Program-made: the position numbers and the translations under genes
From: Closterium sp. Naga37s-1
Taxonomy: Eukaryota > Streptophyta > Zygnematophyceae > Desmidiales > Closteriaceae
Direction of reading: 5' to 3'
Length of the DNA: 64,000 nt
Assembly (NCBI GenBank): GCA_947471745.1
Contig: CANJKZ010000108.1
Coordinates: forward strand, 2,457,001 to 2,521,000
Part shown: positions 46,701 to 58,700 of the stretch, piece by piece
Layout of the letters: each line of letters starts with the position of its first letter
How positions within the stretch are numbered: the stretch's first letter is position 1
Notes under the pieces: generated by a model
What the model saw: only the letters and a program-made list of their open reading frames with translations
Told to the model about the DNA's origin: nothing
The model's database searches: none

Positions 46701-49700
46701 GGAACTGAGGAGGGAACTGAGGAGGGAACTGAGGAGGGGACTGAGGAGGGGACTGAGGAGGGGACTGAGGAGGGAACTGAGGAGGGAACTGAGGAGGGAA
46801 CTGAGGAGGGGACTGAGGAGGGGGACTGAGGAGGGAACTGAGGAGGGAACTGAGGAGGGGACTGAGGAGGGGACTGAGGAGGGGACTGAGGAGGGGACTG
46901 AGGAGGGAACTGAGGAGGGAACTGAGGAGGGAACTGAGGAGGGAACTGAGGAGGGGACTGAGGAGGGAACTGAGGAAGGAACTGAGGAGGGAACTGAGGA
47001 GGGAACTGAGGAGGGAACTGAGGAGGGAACTGAGGAGGGGACTGAGGAGGGAACTGAGGAGGGGACTGAGGAGGGAACTGAGGAGGGGACTGAGGAGGGG
47101 ACTGAGGAGGGAACTGAGGAGGGGACTGAGGAGGGAACTGAGGAGGGAACTGAGGAGGGGACTGAGGAGGGAACTGAGGAAGGAACTGAGGAGGGAACTG
47201 AGGAGGGAACTGAGGAGGGAACTGAGGAGGGAACTGAGGAGGAGGGAACTGAGGAGGGAACTGAGGAGGGAACTGAGGAGGGAACTGAGGAGGGAACTGA
47301 GGAGGGGACTGAGGAGGGAACTGAGGAAGGAACTGAGGAGGGAACTGAGGAGGGAACTGAGGAGGGAACTGAGGAGGGAACTGAGGAGGAGGGAACTGAG
47401 GAGGAGGGAACTGAGGAGGGGACTGAGGAGCGAACTGAGGAGGGGACTGAGGAGGGAACTGAGGAGGGAACTGAGGAGGGAACTGAGGAGGGAACTGAGG
47501 AGGGGACTGAGGAGGGAACTGAGGAGGGGACTGAGGAGGGAACTGAGGAGGGGACTGAGGAGGGGACTGAGGAGGGAACTGAGGAGGGGACTGAGGAGGG
47601 AACTGAGGAGGGAACTGAGGAGGGGACTGAGGAGGGAACTGAGGAAGGAACTGAGGAGGGAACTGAGGAGGGAACTGAGGAGGGAACTGAGGAGGGAACT
47701 GAGGAGGAGGGAACTGAGGAGGGAACTGAGGAGGGAACTGAGGAGGGAACTGAGGAGGGGACTGAGGAGGGGACTGAGGAGGGGACTGAGGAGGGAACTG
47801 AGGAGGGAACTGAGGAGGGAACTGAGGAGGGGACTGAGGAGGGGACTGAGGAGGGAACTGAGGAGGGAACTGAGGAGGGGACTGAGGAGGGGACTGAGGA
47901 GGGGACTGAGGAGGGGACTGAGGAGGGAACTGAGGAGGGAACTGAGGAGGGAACTGAGGAGGGAACTGAGGAGGGGACTGAGGAGGGAACTGAGGAAGGA
48001 ACTGAGGAGGGAACTGAGGAGGGAACTGAGGAGGGAACTGAGGAGGGAACTGAGGAGGGGACTGAGGAGGGAACTGAGGAGGGGACTGAGGAGGGAACTG
48101 AGGAGGGGACTGAGGAGGGGACTGAGGAGGGAACTGAGGAGGGGACTGAGGAGGGAACTGAGGAGGGAACTGAGGAGGGGACTGAGGAGGGAACTGAGGA
48201 AGGAACTGAGGAGGGAACTGAGGAGGGAACTGAGGAGGGAACTGAGGAGGGAACTGAGGAGGAGGGAACTGAGGAGGGAACTGAGGAGGGAACTGAGGAG
48301 GGAACTGAGGAGGGAACTGAGGAGGGGACTGAGGAGGGAACTGAGGAAGGAACTGAGGAGGGAACTGAGGAGGGAACTGAGGAGGGAACTGAGGAGGGAA
48401 CTGAGGAGGAGGGAACTGAGGAGGAGGGAACTGAGGAGGGGACTGAGGAGCGAACTGAGGAGGGGACTGAGGAGGGGACTGAGGAGGGAACTGAGGAAGG
48501 AACTGAGGAGGGAACTGAGGAGGGAACTGAGGAGGGAACTGAGGAGGGGACTGAGGAGGGAACTGAGGAGGGGACTGAGGAGGGAACTGAGGAGGGGACT
48601 GAGGAGGGGACTGAGGAGGGAACTGAGGAGGGAACTGAGGAGGGAACTGAGGAGGGGACTGAGGAGGGAACTGAGGAGGGGACTGAGGAGGGAACTGAGG
48701 AGGGGACTGAGGAGGGGACTGAGGAGGGAACTGAGGAGGGAACTGAGGAGGGAACTGAGGAGGGAACTGAGGAGGGAACTGAGGAGGGGACTGAGGAGGG
48801 AACTGAGGAAGGAACTGAGGAGGGAACTGAGGAGGGAACTGAGGAGGGAACTGAGGAGGGAACTGAGGAGGGGACTGAGGAGGGGACTGAGGAGGGGACT
48901 GAGGAGGGAACTGAGGAGGGGACTGAGGAGGGAACTGAGGAGGGAACTGAGGAGGGGATTGAGGAGGGAACTGAGGAAGGAACTGAGGAGGGAACTGAGG
49001 AGGAAACTGAGGAGGGAACTGAGGAGGGGACTGAGGAGGGAACTGAGGAGGGAACTGAGGAGGGAACTGAGGAGGGAACTGAGGAGGGAACTGAGGAGGG
49101 GACTGAGGAGGGAACTGAGGAGGGAACTGAGGAGGGAACTGAGGAGGGAACTGAGGAGGGGACTGAGGAGGGAACTGAGGAGGGGACTGAGGAGGGGACT
49201 GAGGAGGGAACTGAGGAGGGGACTGAGGAGGGGACTGAGGAGGGAACTGAGGAGGGAACTGAGGAGGGAACTGAGGAAGGAACTGAGGAGGGAACTGAGG
49301 AGGGGACTGAGGAGGGGACTGAGGAGGGAACTGAGGAGGGAACTGAGGAGGGAACTGAGGAGGGAACTGAGGAGGGAACTGAGGAGGGGACTGAGGAGGG
49401 GACTGAGGAGGGGACTGAGGAGGGAACTGAGGAGGGAACTGAGGAGGGAACTGAGGAGGGGACTGAGGAGGGGACTGAGGAGGGAACTGAGGAGGGAACT
49501 GAGGAGGGGACTGAGGAGGGGACTGAGGAGGGGACTGAGGAGGGGACTGAGGAGGGAACTGAGGAGGGAACTGAGGAGGGAACTGAGGAGGGAACTGAGG
49601 AGGGGACTGAGGAGGGAACTGAGGAAGGAACTGAGGAGGGAACTGAGGAGGGAACTGAGGAGGGAACTGAGGAGGGAACTGAGGAGGGGACTGAGGAGGG

Positions 49701-52700
49701 AACTGAGGAGGGGACTGAGGAGGGAACTGAGGAGGGGACTGAGGAGGGGACTGAGGAGGGAACTGAGGAGGGGACTGAGGAGGGAACTGAGGAGGGAACT
49801 GAGGAGGGGACTGAGGAGGGAACTGAGGAAGGAACTGAGGAGGGAACTGAGGAGGGAACTGAGGAGGGAACTGAGGAGGAACTGAGGAGGAGGGAACTGA
49901 GGAGGGAACTGAGGAGGGAACTGAGGAGGGAACTGAGGAGGGAACTGAGGAGGGGACTGAGGAGGGAACTGAGGAAGGAACTGAGGAGGGAACTGAGGAG
50001 GGAACTGAGGAGGGAACTGAGGAGGGAACTGAGGAGGAGGGAACTGAGGAGGAGGGAACTGAGGAGGGGACTGAGGAGCGAACTGAGGAGGGGACTGAGG
50101 AGGGAACTGAGGAGGGAACTGAGGAGGGAACTGAGGAGGGAACTGAGGAGGGGACTGAGGAGGGAACTGAGGAGGGGACTGAGGAGGGAACTGAGGAGGG
50201 GACTGAGGAGGGGACTGAGGAGGGAACTGAGGAGGGGACTGAGGAGGGAACTGAGGAGGGAACTGAGGAGGGGACTGAGGAGGGAACTGAGGAAGGAACT
50301 GAGGAGGGAACTGAGGAGGGAACTGAGGAGGGAACTGAGGAGGGAACTGAGGAGGAGGGAACTGAGGAGGGAACTGAGGAGGGAACTGAGGAGGGAACTG
50401 AGGAGGGGACTGAGGAGGGGACTGAGGAGGGGACTGAGGAGGGAACTGAGGAGGGAACTGAGGAGGGAACTGAGGAGGGGACTGAGGAGGGGACTGAGGA
50501 GGGAACTGAGGAGGGAACTGAGGAGGGGACTGAGGAGGGGACTGAGGAGGGGACTGAGGAGGGGACTGAGGAGGGAACTGAGGAGGGAACTGAGGAGGGA
50601 ACTGAGGAGGGAACTGAGGAGGGGACTGAGGAGGGAACTGAGGAAGGAACTGAGGAGGGAACTGAGGAGGGAACTGAGGAGGGAACTGAGGAGGGAACTG
50701 AGGAGGGGACTGAGGAGGGAACTGAGGAGGGGACTGAGGAGGGAACTGAGGAGGGGACTGAGGAGGGGACTGAGGAGGGAACTGAGGAGGGGACTGAAGA
50801 GGGAACTGAGGAGGGAACTGAGGAGGGGACTGAGGAGGGAACTGAGGAAGGAACTGAGGAGGGAACTGAGGAGGGAACTGAGGAGGGAACTGAGGAGGGA
50901 ACTGAGGAGGAGGGAACTGAGGAGGGAACTGAGGAGGGAACTGAGGAGGGAACTGAGGAGGGAACTGAGGAGGGGACTGAGGAGGGAACTGAGGAAGGAA
51001 CTGAGGAGGGAACTGAGGAGGGAACTGAGGAGGGAACTGAGGAGGGAACTGAGGAGGAGGGAACTGAGGAGGAGGGAACTGAGGAGGGGACTGAGGAGCG
51101 AACTGAGGAGGGGACTGAGGAGGGGACTGAGGAGGGAACTGAGGAAGGAACTGAGGAGGGAACTGAGGAGGGAACTGAGGAGGGAACTGAGGAGGGGACT
51201 GAGGAGGGAACTGAGGAGGGGACTGAGGAGGGAACTGAGGAGGGGACTGAGGAGGGGACTGAGGAGGGAACTGAGGAGGGAACTGAGGAGGGAACTGAGG
51301 AGGGGACTGAGGAGGGAACTGAGGAGGGGACTGAGGAGGGAACTGAGGAGGGGACTGAGGAGGGGACTGAGGAGGGAACTGAGGAGGGAACTGAGGAGGG
51401 AACTGAGGAGGGAACTGAGGAGGGAACTGAGGAGGGGACTGAGGAGGGAACTGAGGAAGGAACTGAGGAGGGAACTGAGGAGGGAACTGAGGAGGGAACT
51501 GAGGAGGGAACTGAGGAGGGGACTGAGGAGGGGACTGAGGAGGGGACTGAGGAGGGAACTGAGGAGGGGACTGAGGAGGGAACTGAGGAGGGAACTGAGG
51601 AGGGGATTGAGGAGGGAACTGAGGAAGGAACTGAGGAGGGAACTGAGGAGGAAACTGAGGAGGGAACTGAGGAGGGGACTGAGGAGGGAACTGAGGAGGG
51701 AACTGAGGAGGGAACTGAGGAGGGAACTGAGGAGGGAACTGAGGAGGGGACTGAGGAGGGAACTGAGGAGGGAACTGAGGAGGGAACTGAGGAGGGAACT
51801 GAGGAGGGGACTGAGGAGGGAACTGAGGAGGGGACTGAGGAGGGGACTGAGGAGGGAACTGAGGAAGGAACTGTGGAGGGAACTGAGGAGGGAACTGAGG
51901 AGGGAACTGAGGAGGGGACTGAGGAGGGAACTGAGGAGGGGACTGAGGAGGGAACTGAGGAGGGGACTGAGGAGGGAACTGAGGAGGGAACTGAGGAGGG
52001 GACTGAGGAGGGAACTGAGGAGGGGACTGAGGAGGGAACTGAGGAGGGGACTGAGGAGGGAACTGAGGAAGGAACTGAGGAGGGAACTGAGGAGGGAACT
52101 GAGGAGGGGACTGAGGAGGGGCACTGAGGAGGGGACTGAGGAGGGAACTGAGGAGGGGACTGAGGAGGGAACTGAGGAGGGAACTGAGGAGGGGACTGAG
52201 GAGGGAACTGAGGAAGGAACTGAGGAGGAACTGGAGGAACTGAGGAGGGAACTGAGGAGGGAACTGAGGAGGGAACTGAGGAGGGAATGAGGAAACTGAG
52301 GAGGGAACTGAGGAGGGAACTGAGGAGGGAACTGAGGAGGGAACTGAGGAGGTGACTGAGGAGGGGACTGAGGAGGGGACTGAGGAGGGGACTGAGGAGG
52401 GGACTGAGGAGGGAACTGAGGAGGGAACTGAGGAGGGAACTGAGGAGGGAACTGAGGAGGGGACTGAGGAGGGAACTGAGGAAGGAACTGAGGAGGGAAC
52501 TGAGGAGGGAACTGAGGAGGGAACTGAGGAGGGAACTGAGGAGGGGACTGAGGAGGGAACTGAGGAGGGGACTGAGGAGGGAACTGAGGAGGGGACTGAG
52601 GAGGGGACTGAGGAGGGAACTGAGGAGGGGACTGAGGAGGGAACTGAGGAGGGAACTGAGGAGGGGACTGAGGAGGGAACTGAGGAAGGAACTGAGGAGG

Positions 52701-55700
52701 GAACTGAGGAGGGAACTGAGGAGGGAACTGAGGAGGGAACTGAGGAGGGAACTGAGGAGGGAACTGAGGAGGGAACTGAGGAGGGAACTGAGGAGGAGGG
52801 AACTGAGGAGGGAACTGAGGAGGGAACTGAGGAGGGAACTGAGGAGGGAACTGAGGAGGTGACTGAGGAGGGGACTGAGGAGGGGACTGAGGAGGGGACT
52901 GAGGAGGGGACTGAGGAGGGAACTGAGGAGGGAACTGAGGAGGGAACTGAGGAGGGAACTGAGGAGGGGACTGAGGAGGGAACTGAGGAAGGAACTGAGG
53001 AGGGAACTGAGGAGGGAACTGAGGAGGGAACTGAGGAGGGAACTGAGGAGGAGGGAACTGAGGAGGGAACTGAGGAGGGAACTGAGGAGGGAACTGAGGA
53101 GGGGACTGAGGAGGGGACTGAGGAGGGGACTGAGGAGGGAACTGAGGAGGGAACTGAGGAGGGAACTGAGGAGGGGACTGAGGAGGGGACTGAGGAGGGA
53201 ACTGAGGAGGGAACTGAGGAGGGGACTGAGGAGGGGACTGAGGAGGGGACTGAGGAGGGGACTGAGGAGGGAACTGAGGAGGGAACTGAGGAGGGAACTG
53301 AGGAGGGAACTGAGGAGGGGACTGAGGAGGGAACTGAGGAAGGAACTGAGGAGGGAACTGAGGAGGGAACTGAGGAGGGAACTGAGGAGGGAACTGAGGA
53401 GGGGACTGAGGAGGGAACTGAGGAGGGACTGAGGAGGGAACTGAGGAGGGGACTGAGGAGGGGACTGAGGAGGGAACTGAGGAGGGGACTGAGGAGGGAA
53501 CTGAGGAGGGAACTGAGGAGGGGACTGAGGAGGGAACTGAGGAAGGAACTGAGGAGGGAACTGAGGAGGGAACTGAGGAGGGAACTGAGGAGGGAACTGA
53601 GGAGGAGGGAACTGAGGAGGGAACTGAGGAGGGAACTGAGGAGGGAACTGAGGAGGGAACTGAGGAGGGGACTGAGGAGGGAACTGAGGAAGGAACTGAG
53701 GAGGGAACTGAGGAGGGAACTGAGGAGGGAACTGAGGAGGGAACTGAGGAGGAGGGAACTGAGGAGGAGGGAACTGAGGAGGGGACTGAGGAGCGAACTG
53801 AGGAGGGGACTGAGGAGGGGACTGAGGAGGGAACTGAGGAGGGAACTGAGGAGGGAACTAAGGAGGGAACTGAGGAAGGAACTGAGGAGGGAACTGAGGA
53901 GGGAACTGAGGAGGGAACTGAGGAGGGGACTGAGGAGGGAACTGAGGAGGGAACTGAGGAGGGAACTGAGGAGGGAACTGAGGAGGGGACTGAGGGGGGA
54001 ACTGAGGAAGGAACTGAGGAGGGAACTGAGGAGGGAACTGAGGAGGGAACTGAGGAGGGAACTGAGGAGGGGACTGAGGAGGGGACTGAGGAGGGGACTG
54101 AGGAGGGAACTGAGGAGGGGACTGAGGAGGGAACTGAGGAGGGAACTGAGGAGGGGATTGAGGAGGGAACTGAGGAAGGAACTGAGGAGGGAACTGAGGA
54201 GGAAACTGAGGAGGGAACTGAGGAGGGACTGAGGAGGACTGAGGAGGGAACTGAGGAGGGAACTGAGGAGGGAACTGAGGAGGGAACTGAGGAGGGGACT
54301 GAGGAGGGGACTGAGGAGGGAACTGAGGAGGGAACTGAGGAGGGAACTGAGGAGGGGACTGAGGAGGGAACTGAGGAGGGGACTGAGGAGGGAACTGAGG
54401 AGGGGACTGAGGAGGGGACTGAGGAGGGAACTGAGGAGGGAACTGAGGAGGGAACTGAGGAGGGAACTGAGGAGGGAACTGAGGAGGGGACTGAGGAGGG
54501 AACTGAGGAAGGAACTGAGGAGGGAACTGAGGAGGGAACTGAGGAGGGAACTGAGGAGGGAACTGAGGAGGGGACTGAGGAGGGGACTGAGGAGGGGACT
54601 GAGGAGGGAACTGAGGAGGGGACTGAGGAGGGAACTGAGGAGGGAACTGAGGAGGGAACTGAGGAGGGAACTGAGGAGGGAACTGAGGAGGGGACTGAGG
54701 AGGGAACTGAGGAGGGAACTGAGGAGGGAACTGAGGAGGGAACTGAGGAGGGGACTGAGGAGGGAACTGAGGAGGGGACTGAGGAGGGGACTGAGGAGGG
54801 AACTGAGGAAGGAACTGAGGAGGGAACTGAGGAGGGAACTGAGGAGGGAACTGAGGAGGGGACTGAGGAGGGAACTGAGGAGGGGACTGAGGAGGGAACT
54901 GAGGAGGGGACTGAGGAGGGAACTGAGGAGGGAACTGAGGAGGGGACTGAGGAGGGAACTGAGGAGGGGACTGAGGAGGGAACTGAGGAGGGGACTGAGG
55001 AGGGGACTGAGGAGGGAACTGAGGAAGGAACTGAGGAGGGAACTGAGGAGGGAACTGAGGAGGGAACTGAGGAGGGGACTGAGGAGGGAACTGAGGAGGG
55101 GACTGAGGAGGGAACTGAGGAGGGGACTGAGGAGGGAACTGAGGAGGGAACTGAGGAGGGGACTGAGGAGGGAACTGAGGAGGGGACTGAGGAGGGAACT
55201 GAGGAGGGGACTGAGGAGGGAACTGAGGAAGGAACTGAGGAGGGAACTGAGGAGGGAACTGAGGAGGGGACTGAGGAGGGGACTGAGGAGGGGACTGAGG
55301 AGGGAACTGAGGAGGGGACTGAGGAGGGAACTGAGGAGGGAACTGAGGAGGGACTGAGGAGGGAACTGAGGAAGGAACTGAGGAGGGAACTGAGGAGGGA
55401 ACTGAGGAGGGAACTGAGGAGGGAACTGAGGAGGGAACTGAGGAGGGAACTGAGGAGGAGGGAACTGAGGAGGGAACTGAGGAGGGAACTGAGGAGGGAA
55501 CTGAGGAGGGAACTGAGGAGGGGACTGAGGAGGGAACTGAGGAAGGAACTGAGGAGGGAACTCAGGAGGGAACTGAGGAGGGAACTGAGGAGGGAACTGA
55601 GGAGGAGGGAACTGAGGAGGAGGGAACTGAGGAGGGAACTGAGGAGGGAACTGAGGAGGGAACTGAGGAGGGGACTGAGGAGGGGACTGAGGAGGGAACT

Positions 55701-58700
55701 GAGGAGGGGACTGAGGAGGGAACTGAGGAGGGACTGAGGAGGGAACTGAGGAGGGACTGAGGAGGGAACTGAGGAGGGGACTGAGGAGGGAACTGAGGAG
55801 GGGACTGAGGAGGGGACTGAGGAGGGAACTGAGGAGGGGACTGAGGAGGGAACTGAGGAGGGAACTGAGGAGGGGACTGAGGAGGGAACTGAGGAAGGAA
55901 CTGAGGAGGGAACTGAGGAGGGAACTGAGGAGGGAACTGAGGAGGGAACTGAGGAGGAGGGAACTGAGGAGGGAACTGAGGAGGGAACTGAGGAGGGAAC
56001 TGAGGAGGGAACTGAGGAGGGGACTGAGGAGGGAACTGAGGAAGGAACTGAGGAGGGAACTGAGGAGGGAACTGAGGAGGGAACTGAGGAGGGAACTGAG
56101 GAGGAGGGAACTGAGGAGGAGGGAACTGAGGAGGGGACTGAGGAGCGAACTGAGGAGGGGACTGAGGAGGGGACTGAGGAGGGAACTGAGGAGGGAACTG
56201 AGGAGGGAACTGAGGAGGGAACTGAGGAAGGAACTGAGGAGGGAACTGAGGAGGGAACTGAGGAGGGAACTGAGGAGGGGACTGAGGAGGGAACTGAGGA
56301 GGGGACTGAGGAGGGAACTGAGGAGGGAACTGAGGAGGGAACTGAGGAGGGGACTGAGGAGGGGACTGAGGAGGGAACTGAGGAGGGGACTGAGGAGGGA
56401 ACTGAGGAGGGAACTGAGGAGGGGACTGAGGAGGGAACTGAGGAAGGAACTGAGGAGGGAACTGAGGAGGGAACTGAGGAGGGAACTGAGGAGGGAACTG
56501 AGGAGGAGGGAACTGAGGAGGGAACTGAGGAGGGAACTGAGGAGGGAACTGAGGAGGGAACTGAGGAGGGGACTGAGGAGGGAACTGAGGAAGGAACTGA
56601 GGAGGGAACTCAGGAGGGAACTGAGGAGGGAACTGAGGAGGGAACTGAGGAGGGAACTGAGGAGGGAACTGAGGAGGGAACTGAGGAGGGAACTGAGGAG
56701 GGAACTGAGGAGGGAACTGAGGAGGGAACTGAGGAGGGGACTGAGGAGGGAACTGAGGAAGGAACTGAGGAGGGAACTCAGGAGGGAACTGAGGAGGGAA
56801 CTGAGGAGGGAACTGAGGAGGAGGGAACTGAGGAGGAGGGAACTGAGGAGGGAACTGAGGAGGGAACTGAGGAGGGAACTGAGGAGGGGACTGAGGAGGG
56901 GACTGAGGAGGGAACTGAGGAGGGGACTGAGGAGGGAACTGAGGAGGGAACTGAGGAGGGAACTGAGGAGGGGACTGAGGAGGGAACTGAGGAGGGGACT
57001 GAGGAGGGAACTGAGGAGGGGACTGAGGAGGGGACTGAGGAGGGAACTGAGGAGGGGACTGAGGAGGGAACTGAGGAGGGAACTGAGGAGGGGACTGAGG
57101 AGGGAACTGAGGAAGGAACTGAGGAGGGAACTGAGGAGGGAACTGAGGAGGGAACTGAGGAGGGAACTGAGGAGGAGGGAACTGAGGAGGGAACTGAGGA
57201 GGGAACTGAGGAGGGAACTGAGGAGGGAACTGAGGAGGGGACTGAGGAGGGAACTGAGGAAGGAACTGAGGAGGGAACTCAGGAGGGAACTGAGGAGGGA
57301 ACTGAGGAGGGAACTGAGGAGGAGGGAACTGAGGAGGAGGGAACTGAGGAGGGAACTGAGGAGGGAACTGAGGAGGGAACTGAGGAGGGGACTGAGGAGG
57401 GGACTGAGGAGGGAACTGAGGAGGGGACTGAGGAGGGAACTGAGGAGGGAACTGAGGAGGGAACTGAGGAGGGGACTGAGGAGGGAACTGAGGAGGGGAC
57501 TGAGGAGGGAACTGAGGAGGGGACTGAGGAGGGGACTGAGGAGGGAACTGAGGAGGGGACTGAGGAGGGAACTGAGGAGGGAACTGAGGAGGGGACTGAG
57601 GAGGGAACTGAGGAAGGAACTGAGGAGGGAACTGAGGAGGGAACTGAGGAGGGAACTGAGGAGGGAACTGAGGAGGAGGGAACTGAGGAGGGAACTGAGG
57701 AGGGAACTGAGGAGGGAACTGAGGAGGGAACTGAGGAGGGGACTGAGGAGGGAACTGAGGAAGGAACTGAGGAGGGAACTGAGGAGGGAACTGAGGAGGG
57801 AACTGAGGAGGGAACTGAGGAGGAGGGAACTGAGGAGGAGGGAACTGAGGAGGGGACTGAGGAGCGAACTGAGGAGGGGACTGAGGAGGGGACTGAGGAG
57901 GGAACTGAGGAGGGAACTGAGGAGGGAACTGAGGAGGGAACTGAGGAAGGAACTGAGGAGGGAACTGAGGAGGGAACTGAGGAGGGAACTGAGGAGGGGA
58001 CTGAGGAGGGAACTGAGGAGGGGACTGAGGAGGGAACTGAGGAGGGAACTGAGGAGGGAACTGAGGAGGGAACTGAGGAGGGAACTGAGGAGGGGACTGA
58101 GGAGGGAACTGAGGAGGGAACTGAGGAGGGAACTGAGGAGGGAACTGAGGAGGGGACTGAGGAGGGAACTGAGGAAGGAACTGAGGAGGGAACTGAGGAG
58201 GGAACTGAGGAGGGAACTGAGGAGGGAACTGAGGAGGGGACTGAGGAGGGGACTGAGGAGGGGACTGAGGAGGGAACTGAGGAGGGGACTGAGGAGGGAA
58301 CTGAGGAGGGAACTGAGGAGGGGATTGAGGAGGGAACTGAGGAAGGAACTGAGGAGGGAACTGAGGAGGAAACTGAGGAGGGAACTGAGGAGGGGACTGA
58401 GGAGGGAACTGAGGAGGGAACTGAGGAGGGAACTGAGGAGGGAACTGAGGAGGGAACTGAGGAGGGGACTGAGGAGGGGACTGAGGAGGGAACTGAGGAG
58501 GGAACTGAGGAGGGAACTGAGGAGGGGACTGAGGAGGGAACTGAGGAGGGGACTGAGGAGGGAACTGAGGAGGGGACTGAGGAGGGGACTGAGGAGGGAA
58601 CTGAGGAGGGAACTGAGGAGGGAACTGAGGAGGGAACTGAGGAGGGAACTGAGGAGGGGACTGAGGAGGGAACTGAGGAAGGAACTGAGGAGGGAACTGA

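Noticed and set aside
40452..52124. 3,890-codon open frame on the minus strand and similar giant frames in the 12-bp array
   Set aside because: The unit has no stop codon in several frames on both strands, so long open frames arise automatically; codons show no conservation beyond the repeat itself.
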